This document shows positions 49,501 to 61,500 of a DNA stretch of 64,000 nt, piece by piece (within the stretch, counting starts at the first letter, position 1; every line of letters starts with the position of its first letter). Below the pieces are notes generated by a model. It had not been told where the DNA came from. It did no database searches and worked only from the letters and a program-made list of their open reading frames with translations. Origin of the DNA: Rhizaria sp. SCN 62-66 (lineage: Eukaryota; Rhizaria, unplaced); NCBI GenBank assembly GCA_001724265.1, contig MEDY01000019.1, positions 62,001-126,000 on the forward strand. The letters run 5' to 3'. The position numbers and the translations under genes are program-made.

Positions 49501-52500
49501 GACGCGCTGCTGCGCCCGGCAGCCTCCGCCGGCGGGCCCGGCACTGCGACGGCCATCTTCACGAGCGCGCTGCCGACCGCGACGTACAAGCTGGGCGGGA
49601 CCGTGGTGACCGTGCACGCGTACAACGCCACGCTCCTCCAGCTAGACAAGTCGTGGGCCATCAAGGCCGCGATGGCGGCCGGCGTGCCGCCGCCCGCCAG
49701 CGCGCTCGCTGGCACGCCACCCGCGACCGCGCGCACGATGGCACGCTCCAACGCGGTGATGACTGCCCTGGCGCGGTCGGACATGCGCATGCGCCCGCGC
49801 CCCACCGCGCTGCGCGCGACGGACCTGATCCCGCGCTGCATCACGTTCACGGCGCTGACTTGGCGCCAGGTGACTGAGAGCATTGTGCGCCCAGCGACCG
49901 TGTTGCTCAGTCTGCCCGAGCGCGTCACGCGCAAGCAGGCGAGCCCCGCGCACTCTGCGGCGTCCTCCGTGGGGGCGGCTGACCCTGGTCTGCTGCCGCG
50001 GCTGCCGCCGATCGACCTCTCGGCCACCGAGGGCACTGCGCCGCGGCACGCCTTCGTCTTTGGCTGTCTGCCAGGAGAGGACTTACCCGCCGGCTCGCTG
50101 CACTCACTCTCGCTGTCTGAGCACATCGCGCAGCTCAACCCCATGCGGCTCTCCCCGACGCAGCAGCTGCAGCTGAACATCATGACGTCGCGTCTGCGCG
50201 CGCTGCGTGCGTTCACCATTTTGCGCCCGCCGACCGCGACCGACTACGCGTGGAGCACGAGCTCGACCTCGGCGACCCTGCTCATCAAGCACGCCATGTC
50301 GCTCAACCCGAACCCGCTCGCGCGCCTCTCGGCGTGCTCCGGCGTCGAGCGGCTGCTGCGCCTCATCCAAGGCCTGCTCGAGCGTTCGCCGGTCCACACC
50401 GCGTACATGCACTTCTGCGGGCTCAAGGCCGTGTGCCAGGTCGTCAACCCGCCGCAGTGGGTCGTCACGCCCTCCGCGGCCACGCTCGGCGGCTACGTCT
50501 ACACCGCGCAAGGCAAGGCCGTACTCTTCACGAGCAAGAACGAGGCCTTTCCCTACGGCCTCATGGCGCGCCGCCGCCGCCTGCAGCTCAAGCGGCTCGC
50601 GTTTATCGCACGATATGCACCGGCAGTGCTCAACTCGCCGAACCTCGATGGCGAGGACCCCACGGCTGCCGCCGAGGCCGGTCTCCCGGAGGCTGGGCTG
50701 GGCTTCTCGGCCGCGCTGTACCGCAAGGTCGTGCGCGTGGCCGTGGAGCGCTACTCGGACCACGCTCTGGCCACGGCCGTTGCCGCTGCGGGGCGCGCGA
50801 ACATCCCCCGCGCGCCCACAAGCGCCAACGGCAACGTCTCCGGCTCCGGCGGCGGCGGCGGCGCGGGCGGCGGCGGCATCAACACCAGCGCAGCCGCCAG
50901 CGCCGCGCGCGCGTGCCTGCTGCCACAGTCGGCGACGGGCACCGCAGCCGCGGTCGCCGCGGGCGGGTCGTCCCCGTTCCTTGCGCTGCGCCGCGGGCTC
51001 ACTGCTGCGGCCGCGGCGCCGACCGTTTCGAGCGCCAACGCGGCCGCGCTCGCCGCCGTGGCCGCGGTGTCGGCTGTGGCCAGCGCCGCGGGCTCGCTCA
51101 CCCCGCCCATGCTGCTTACCAGTCTGTCCGGTCTCGCGCCGGGGCCCGGCAGTGTCGCCGGCGGCAGTAGCGCCAGTAACGGCGGCAGCGGCGGCAACAG
51201 CGCCAGCGCCAGTGCGGCGCCGTCGGCCCCGTCGCTGACGGGCAGCGTGGACGAGCCCCCACTTGTGTCCGCGCGCATGCTGCAGACGCTGCACCACTAC
51301 GCCGACCTGACTGGCGGCACGCTCGCGTCGCTGTCGCCCACGGTCGGCACATCGATCGGCGACGACCTTAAGGCGTGGGAGTTCGCCGCATCGCTTCCCT
51401 CAGCGCTCACGTTCGCCGGCCTGTCGATGTTGTGTCCGCGCAACGCATCGCTCGACCCCGCAGACCTGTCCGCCGCGGCGACGGCGCTCGCGGGCGGGGC
51501 GTATGCGCCGCTCACTATGCCCAACAAGCGCCGCGGTGCCAGCGGTCTCGGCGACGAAGACAGATCTGGCTCCGGCCTCGCTGGCGACGGCGCCAGGCTA
51601 AACAACAACGACAACGACAACCTGTTGTGGCCCAACGGCGACATCGCGCTGCCAAACGTCACCGCGGGGCTTTTTGCCGCCGCGCCGGAGCTTACTGTGC
51701 TGACCAACGCCGGGCTGCTCACTGCGGACCCGACGTCGACGACCGACCTCGCATCCTCGCTCACGCTTGCGTACGACCGCTGGGACTGCTCCCCCGACAT
51801 GCCGTCCGCGCTCGCCGTGGCCTCGCCCAAAGTCACCATCTTCGCTGGCGGCCGCCCATCGGGCGCCCCCGTGACTGCGACCGCGGCCGGGGTGGCGGCG
51901 CCCGCGTCCCCGCTGTTGGCGCCGCAGCGCGGCTACGGCATCCACGGCGCGATGCCCGCGAACAAGCGACCGAACGATCCCGTGGCGCACCCCACGCGCG
52001 AGTCGATGCCGTCGCCCGCCGACGCCGACGCCGCGCTGCTGCGGCTGGGCGCGCTGCTCACGGGCGCGCCGCGCGTCCCGCTGCCGCGCCCCGCCGCCGC
52101 GCTGCCCGCCGTGCTCGCCGTGTCCAGCGCCGTGCCCTTCGGCCGCGACCCCGAAGTCGCCGAGGTGCTGCAGAACCTGTCGTCGGTGTGGCAGACGGGC
52201 CGGTCGCGCATTCTGCACCTCAACAGCTCAGCGGGCTCGGGTCGTTCGCTGGTGATCGCGCTGTTTTTGGCCGCGTTCGCGCACCCGCCGGACATGAGTC
52301 GGTACGTGAGCAACACGCGCGAAGGCACGGACCTGCGCATGCTGCCCCCCTGCATTAGCGCGTTTATGGTGCAGGCGCAGCCCAACGTGCAGTCCACGCC
52401 GTTCTTCGTCTACAAAGACCTGCTGTTTGACCTACTGTGCACGCTGCGTCCGCCGTCGTCGAACTCGGCGACGGTCTACGAGAGCGACGACATGCTTAAC

Positions 52501-55500
52501 TTCTCGATCGAGTCCGAGGCGCGCGTGCGTTCTTACGAAGAGGGCTTCTCGCGCCCCTCGCACGACTGCGCTGCGGCCGCCGCTGCCGCCGCTGCTGCTG
52601 CTGCCGCGGATCGCTTTTCCGGCAAGGCCTCGCCGCGCAGTCGCCGCAACGCCATCGGCGCGAAGTGTCCCTTGGCGCGCGCGTCGCCGCCGACCCGCGG
52701 CGAGGCTGTCGCCGCGCTGGCCTCGCTCGAAGTCGCCGCCACCGCGCCCAGCGCGCTGGCGTCTGCCGCCGCGCGCACGTCCAAGCTCAACACCGTCACG
52801 GCGTACGTGCTGCAGAACCTGAACCACGACCCGGCGGCGCGCGGACTGCACCCGCGCGCGCTCGCGGCCCGCATCCGCAAGCAGCTGGCGCGCCGCCCCA
52901 CGGTTGCGCCCACGCTGCCGTACGCGCTCCGCGGCGGGCGCGGCGCCGCGGCGGCCGGGGCTACTGCGGCGGCCGTCCGGAGCGCCAAGGCGCCCGCTGC
53001 GGCTGCGGCCACGAGCAAGGGTGCGACTGTTGCCGACGCGGACGACGAGGACGACGGCTTTGACGAGCGCACGTTCGGCGAGCTGGAGCGCGACTATGTG
53101 CAGACGCTGCTCCGCGAGCGCTGGCAGTCGAAGCCCCTCCCGGGCATCAACAACGTGCTCTTGGGTCTGCAGGACAGCGTTGACCTCTACCACCGCAGGC
53201 AGGCCATGCAGGCGCAGATCGTCGCGTCGGCCGTGCACGGCGGCAACGCCTCGGCCGCGGCCGCTGCGGCTGCCGAGCTGACGGCGGCGCACCAGAAGGC
53301 ATGGCAGATGCGGCGCGCGCGCCGCAAGACTGAGGCCGCTGCGGCCGCATCTGCAGCCGTGTCAGCCGCCGCTTCTTCTTCAGCCACTGCTGTAAACGGC
53401 CTCAATGCGGGTGCGCACGGCAGCAAGGTTAGCGTTTCCGCTTCCTCGAACGGCCAGCAACAGCAACAACAGCAACAAATGCTGCAGAATCCGTTAGGTA
53501 AGGCTGCTGGCCGTCAGCGCGCCTTTTATCAGAGTTCTCTCAACAGCCAGGCAAGCAGCACCAGCAATTCTGACCCGAAGCCCGCCGCTCCAGTGCGCGA
53601 GGGTCCGTTTGAAACTCACGTGCGCCGGTGCTTGCCCCCAAGCTTACACAGATGGATTCCGCTGCTCAACGACTTCCTGGACACTTCGTTCATTGAGGAC
53701 GAGACTACCAAGAACATGACTGCTACTGAACGTGCCGATAACCTCAACACGCTTCTGTTCGCCATCTTCGACGTGACCGCGGTTCCGATCCCGGCTGAGA
53801 TGCAGATTGCGCTCGACGACCTCGACGAACAAGTCATGTCGTCTCGGCGCCAGGCTGGCAAGCGTGCGCGCGCAGCGGCGGCTGAGACGGCGGCTGCTGC
53901 GCGCGAAGACCTCCGCGTGTCCTCGAGTGTGGACCTCGAGTCGGCGCAGATCGAGCGCGGCGGGCCCGAGGGCCGCTACGGCGCCGTGCTGACACAGCAG
54001 ACGGGCCAGTTCACCGGTAAGGCGTTTTACGAAGACGTGGAACACTTCAGCGTGCGGTTCAGGGAGATCGCGCTCGCGACACCGGCGCAGCCGTTCGTGC
54101 CGCTGAGCATCCACGTGCCGCCGCCCGTGACTGACCCCGCGAGCGGCGTCTCGTGTGCCGCGGCCGCGATCGCCGCGGCGTCCGCGACGTGGGCGAACGA
54201 GACCGTGGGCGGGTGCGCCAGATCGGGGTCGCGTGGCGCGGGCGTGCTCAAGACGCTCGGCACGCGGTTCGTCATTCCCCGTGTGATCGTGGTCACGGGC
54301 GCCGAGTGGCTGGACGCGGCGTCGCGCCAGCTGCTCACCGAGCTCGTACAAAAGGTGCAAAACATCATGCTCATCTTCTCGACGCAGCGGTATGAGCGCA
54401 ACCCGGCGACCAGCAACGCCGCTGCGGGCGCCGCCATGGCGACTCTCGCCGCGGCCACCGCCGTCGCGAACGGCACTAACCTCAACCCCAATGCATCTGT
54501 CGACGCCAACGGCTTGATTCCTGACGCGATTGACCCCGCCATGGTTTCCGCGTCGGCCGCATGCGCGTTCGGAGCGGACATCAACCACAAGTGCGACTAT
54601 AACGTGATGGTGCGCGTGAGCCGGCTGACGCTTGACCGGTGCGCCGCCATGGTGTTCTCGCTTTTCGGCGCCGTGCTGGGGCCCAACTACCTCACCTCGG
54701 TGCTGCACCGCGAGAGTGAGGGCCATCCCGGTGTCGTATTCGAGATGTGCAAGCTGATTGCGCAGTCGGGCGCCACGGTCACGCACGGATGGCTCGCGGT
54801 CGAGGAGCGCATGCTCTCGCGTCTCACTAGCGGCTCCGGCGAGTTCGTCGAGTCGCGCGTTACCGCAATGGTCGGCCAGATTGACCGTCTGCCGGTCGAC
54901 CTGCAGATCACGCTCAAGACGCTCGCCGTGCTCGGCCCGCGCGCCGGTCTGATGACACTCAAGAGCATCCACCCGACCACGAGCTCGGGGCAGATGCTGC
55001 TGAGCCAGTGCCAAAAGCTCATCAGCACTGGCCGCATCTACCACTATGTTGAGAACGGAGAGGACTCTTTTGCTTTCGCGCAATACTTGGCGAGTAAGGC
55101 AGCGTATAATCTGCTGTCGCTCGATCAGCGCCGGAAGATGCACCTGCTCTGCGCGCGCGCACTGCGGTCCGAACTCGCCTCACTGCGCCAGACTGACAGC
55201 GCGGCGCGTGTGGAGGCTCTGTACCACATCTCGCAGCTTCTCGCGGCTAAGTCTGTGCCGCTCGAGTTTGCGCGCGCCACCGCCGCAGCCGCGCTCGCTG
55301 CCGCTGCCAACGCCTCCGCGTCGGGCTTGACCACGATGCCCGCGACCGCGGCGGCGTTCTGCGACGCGTCGTCGCTCGCGCGGTCCCTGTTTGTGCACTC
55401 CGGCGCAGCGCGCGCGTTCAACCGCATCAACGCGTGCGAGGGTCACACCGAGTTCTCTTCGTCGACGCTGCTGCGCATGCTCGTCAACGCGCAAGTCATC

Positions 55501-58500
55501 GCGCTGGGCCTCACGCTGCCGTCGACGCAGGACCCTGACTTCGGCGTGCTGAACGACAACCTTGACCCGTATCTCGACGCAGAGGACCTCAGTCACATGC
55601 TCATTCTCGCTCTGCGCGCCCCCGTCAAGTGGCACTCTGCGCCTTGCAACGCGCACCCGCTGCCGTCGCCGGCGTCGCCCAGCCCCGCCGGCAGCGGTAG
55701 CACGCCGGCCGACAGCACCGCCGGGTCACGTCCGCTGGACATGCTCGACCGCTTCCGCGTGATGCGCCACCAGCTGCTGCTCGAGGCGAGCGCGGACGTG
55801 CTGGTCAAACGCTTGAGACTCATCCACGCGGCGCTGCGCTTTAATGCGCGCTATGAGGAAGCTGTTTCACCGACGGCAACTGCTGCCGCTGCCAATGCTG
55901 CCGCTGCTGCAGCTGCGGCTGCGGGCGGCGGCGCGACTGTCGGGGCCGCTGCCGCCGCTGCTGCTGCGAACGCGAGCGCTGCGGGCGCCGCCGCCGCCGG
56001 CAATCTGTTGCTGCCGGTGACGGACGCGATGACTCTTTACGCTGACATGATTTCTCTCTATCTCAAGGAGGGCTCACTCTACACGCCCAACGCGGCGCTG
56101 CCGCTGCTTTCTGCGGTGAAGAAGCACCAGGCGCAGCTTGTGATGCAGCTGCTCAAGGACCTACCGCCGCTGCCGCAGCGCTTCCCGCGTGCTAAAAAGT
56201 CCCAGTCGCACTCGCGCGCACCCACTACGCAGAATACGAGCAGTAGTGCGAGCACGGTTGCTGGCTCTAGCGCTGCCGCGACTGCGGTGGCAACGGCCAA
56301 CGCCCGCGCCACCACTGCCGCCTCCGCAGCCGCTGCGCTGACCACGGCCGCCGGAATCGCGTCCCCGACTGGCGTCTTCGGCGTCAACCGCAAGCCGCTG
56401 AGCGTGAGCGTGAGCGTGAGTGACGGCGGCCAACTGACCAGCGCAAACGATTTCGGTGACGCGTCCCCGTTTCAGCACCAGCAGCGGCAGCGGAGAGACA
56501 GCGCGGCCAGCGTCCACAGCGCTCTGTCGGGCGCGTCTGGCTCGAGCCACAGCGGCAGCCTCTACGGCGGCGGCCGCTCGGTCCGCGCAGGCAGCGTCTA
56601 CAACGCCTCGGATGCTGGCATCGACGTCATTGCTGATGCGGAGGTGCGTGCGAACGCGGCCACGAGAATTCCAGGCATGTTCGGCTTTGGCTTCGGTGCC
56701 GGTATGGGCGGGCTTAAGCCCAACGTCGTCGTTCCCTCGCTCGAAGTGCACGAGATGTACAACATCAGCACGTCTGCGCGCGACTACCTGACGTACGAGC
56801 GCCTGTCTCTGCACCTGACGCGCGCCCACGTCGAGCAGTCCGCGCAGCGCTACACGCTACTGGCGGCCACGCGCGCGCTCTCGTTTGAGAAGGACCGCTC
56901 CGCTGCGCTGCGGCTGCTGCACCGCTACGCCGACAACATGCAGGGCCGCAACCCGCTGGACGCGGCGCGCGTGGACGAGCTGCTGTCGCTGCATTATTCG
57001 CGCCACGGATTCCACCACGACTCACTGCCCTTCACCATGGCGTACCTCGCGCGCTGCGGCGTCCCGCTGCCGCTGCCGGGCTACCCCGTCATCGGCGCGC
57101 TCGTTGACGAGCTCATGGCGCCCTTCTACACCGACCCTGTGCGCAGGATGCTCGGCATTTACGTCTTCGCGGAGCCCGACATCATGCCCACCGCGGCCCC
57201 GCTCGGCGGCGCGCGCGTGTCTGCGTCCTCCACCTCGTCCTCCGCCGCAGTCGCCGCGGCCGCAGCTGCTGCTGCGACAGGCCCGAAAACTGCCGCCGCT
57301 ACAGCTACGAGTCCCGGCATCACCACCGGCGCCGGCGCTGGCGGCGGCGGCCACAGCGGCGGCGTCTCGCTGCTGTGCACCGAGGGCGACGTGATGAACG
57401 TGTCGAACCCGATCGTGCGCCACATGCTGCTGCTGCACGACTCGACGACGCTGCGCGAGGACTGCGCGCACCACGCCCGCAAAGTGCTCTCGCTGCTCAC
57501 GGGCAATATCACCTCCGCGCTCACGCGGCTAGTGCTCGCGCTCAAGCACTCGACGCAGCCGAAGCTGGAGGTGATTCCGGCGCACGAGCTCAAAGCCATT
57601 GCCGACGTCATGGCGTCCACGGCGACCACGTCGCTGTCGGCCGACGCGTACGCGCAGTGGGCTGGCGCGCTCTCCTCAGCGGGCCTGCACCTGGACCCGT
57701 CCGGCGGCATGCGCGTGACGACGATGCCGCTGCGCACGCGCTACCACGAGGCGCAGTCCGCCGCCTGCGGCTCAGACCCCGAGGTCGCGGAGGCCGACGG
57801 CGGCGGCAAGAAACGCCCCACGCCCGCGATGCCGTCCGACGCTGGCGACGGCGGCGACGCGGGGAACATCGACGCGAGTCTGAGCGGCGACAGCAGCTCC
57901 AGCGACTTCGGTGTCGCGCAGGTGCCCGGCACTCCTGCCGCGGTCGGCTCCCCGGCGCGCGCGAGCGGCACACGCAAGGACGGCGCTGGCGGCGCCGGGA
58001 ACTCGCAGGGGCTTAGCCCGCCTGGCGCGGGACAGACCCCTCTCGGCGGCAACGCAGGCTCTGGCGGCAACAGTCTTACGCCCTCACCGCGGCCTTCTGG
58101 ATCGACCCCGCTGCCGGAGCCCGCCTCGGCTGGCGCTGCTGTGGGCGCTGCGGGGGCTGCAAGCTCACACAGCGCGGCCGCAGATGCTGGTTCATCCTCG
58201 TCTTCATCGTCGTCGTCGTCGTCAGCCACGACACAAGGCCAGGCTGCTTCTGCTGCGGGCAACAACACGGCGTCCTCGGGCTCTGGCTCTTCTGCGCCGA
58301 CGACGACCTCCGCTGCCGTGACCGCGCCGGTGCTGCCGTCGACTCTCGTGACCGGCCACGGCCTCTATCAGCACGGCCCCGGCACCAACACCTCCGCGAT
58401 CCAGGCCGCGCTCGCGTCGGCCGTCGCGTTGCCCATCACGCGCGGTAACGTCGAAGTCGTGCGCAGCGGCGCCGTGTGGGACATCGTGCTGGACCAGCTC

Positions 58501-61500
58501 GACCGCCGCGCCGGAGGGATCTACTCCAAGGCCGCGCTGCGCACGCGCGTCGGCCCGGCAGGCACCGGGACCGCAGCCGCGGTTGCTGCCGCATCGGCCA
58601 ACGTCCCTGGAGCTGCTGCGGCCGCAATCGCCGCCGCCGCTGCAGATGCGCTATCTTTGCCCGAGTTTGTGCAGAACGCGATCCCGCCCGAGGTGCACGC
58701 CTCTGTGGTCGCGCTCTTCGTCCCGCCGCGCATTGCGCTGGGGGCGATGCGCATGACCGGCATGGGCTCACTCATGGCCTCGCAGCTGCGCCGCGCCGGC
58801 ACGCCCGCGCCAGAGCGGCCCGCGCTCGGTCCGTTCAACATCCTGCTGCCGTATTCGCGCCTTGCGCCGTCGCCGGCCCCCGGCGCGCCCGCTGGCGGAC
58901 ACTTCGCCAACACCGTCGCGTCGTCACTCACGCGGCCGTACTCGCTACACACCCTCGCCAGCGGCATCCTGCCCCACGTCGCGCTGTCTCCGGAGGAGCG
59001 CGTGCTGCTGGAGCGGCAGCTGCACCTGTCGCTCGCGGCCGTGCCCGCGCCCGCGCAGCGCGACGCGCAGGCGCTGACAGAGCGCTCGCTGATCGACGCC
59101 GCGGTGCACGTCCCCGGAGGCACCCACAGCGCCGTGGGCGCGATTCCCTTTGCGCCGGGCTCATTCGCGGTGCCGCTCGATGGCGAGGATTCGCCGGTGT
59201 ACGGATTTGGTGAGCGCATGCTGTTGCCGGTCGACGGGCTCGCGCGAGGATCTGCGGCGGCCGAGGCGTCGCTGCGGCCGTCGCTGGCGCTGCAGCTTGA
59301 GTACTCGACGGGCATCTCGGACACGAGCAGCGCGATGTACATCAACGTCGTCACCAAGAAGCTGCTTGCACTGGAGAAGATCCCCCCGTCGGTCGCCATG
59401 CATATCGCGCTGCGTTTCCCCTTTGCGTTCGACCTGGTGTCGCTACAATGCGCGCTCAACTCGCACCAGAAGCGTACGATGCACTCGGCGCAGCAGGCCG
59501 CGTCCGGTCTGCTGGGCCGCGGCGAGCAGCTCGTGACCGTGGTGAACATGGCGCGGCCGTACAACCGACGTCTGCTGAACCTCGCCGTGCAGTCGGTCAA
59601 CTCTGCCATGTTCCGCACGCTCTCCAGCGGCCGCGGCGAGGCTGCTGCGGGCCTGCTCAACCCGGGACCCAGCTACACCCCTATCGCGCGCGCGCTCGCG
59701 GCCTCGGCAAATGCTCGCAACGAGGAGATCTTCAAGCGCATCGTCGTGTTCTTCCGCCGCCTGCTCGGCTCGGTCGACGCGCGCCGCGTGTTCCGCGAGA
59801 CTGACCACGTTATTCCCGACTCGGTGCTCACGCGCGCACACGTACCCGCGCTCATGTGTGCCTTTGGGCCCGAGTTCCCACAGCTCACCGAGCAGGCCCC
59901 GAACGCGACTGCTGCTGCCGGCGCCGCCGCAGGGATGGGTGTCCAGTCGCCGCGCGGGCCTGCGGGCGTTGCCGGCGTCAATCCCTCCGGCGGCCTGCAC
60001 GACTGCGCGCTGGCGGCGATGCTGGGCACGCTCTCCGGCTTTGGCCAGCGCGGCATCCCCGACCCCGGGCAGATGATGGCGGCCGCCAGCGCGGTGGCTT
60101 CCTCGGTGTCGAGCCACATGATTAGCGGCGGCACCGTCGGCACCAACGACTCGCTGCTATCCGCGTTCGCGGGCGGGTACGTCGTCCCGGGCACCGGCGA
60201 GGTCATGATCCCCACGACGCGCGCTGAGACGATGTTCACGCGTGTGCTCTCCGCGATGAGCATCCTTGCGCGCACGCATACCGACAACGGCCGCGCCGCC
60301 GACGCGCTGCCGCTGATGTCCTACGTCGTCAACACGTACTCGCGCATCGTCGGCAAGTCGCGCCACTTCATGCGCTTCTTTTACTTCCACCAGGCCATTG
60401 CGCGGCTGCAGCTCGGCTTCCTGCGCCGCTCCCTCAGCGTCTCGGCCATCATCGCTCGCAGCGCGGCGCAGGACTCGGAGCACCTCCACGGCTTCCTGTC
60501 GGCTGTACTGCGCGCGTCGGCGCTGACGATGCTCGAGGGCCCCAGCGCTGCCTCGGTCGACGCGCTGCGGCACGCGCTCTTTATGATCCAGGAGCTCCGC
60601 ACCATCTCCGGCATTCACGCTTTGACGTCGACCGTGCTGTTCTTCTCGCTCCATGCTCTGCGTTCGCGGCAGAAGCTGCTGCTCGAGTTCCTCAACACGC
60701 TCAACGACTGGTCGCTGCTGCCTGCGACGGGCAACTACGTGCATGTCTACATCACGCTCTCGCTGCTGTTCCAGCACGCGATCGACGACCCCAACGTGTC
60801 GCCCTTCGCGGCGGCGACCGCGCGGCATTTCGAGTCCGCGTTCGGGCCCGTGGTGGAGATGGCGCGTCTGCACCTGTCGGGCGCGGCCGTGATGCGCGTG
60901 CTCAACTCGCAGCGCCGCATCGCGCACGACGCGCTGCACATGGCTGCGGCCACAACCAAGATGGCGACGATGACGGCGGCGCAGACGACGGCGACGTTCA
61001 TGGACGCGAGCGACGACGTCAGCAGCGACGCGCGGTCCACGCGGCCGCAGTCGCGACAGCCCTCGCCGCCGGCCACCGCAGACCCCAGCGAGCTGGTGAG
61101 ACGGGACGGGACCATCGACGTGTGGCTGCCCTCGGCCGTCCCCGCGTCGGCGTCCGCCGCGGCCGCCACCGCCGCTGGCGCCGCGAACCCTGCCGCCGTC
61201 CCCACTGCGGGCGATTCCCCGGGCGCGGTGCGCCGCAGAGCTATGTCGACGAGCTCGATCCACGAGTCGCGGCCGACAAGCGCGACCATCACGACAGCGG
61301 ACGCGAGCACGAGCACGTCGCCGCTGCGGGCGCTGCGCGGGATCGACCCCACGCTGCTGTCGTACACGCGAAGCAGCGATAACGCGACGCCGATGCTCAA
61401 CAAGAGCAACAGCGTTGCAATGAATCGCAGTGGCGCCAACAGTGTCCGCGGTGACAACTACGGCGTTGAGCCGCCCTCTCATCTCTTGAAGGACGCCAAA

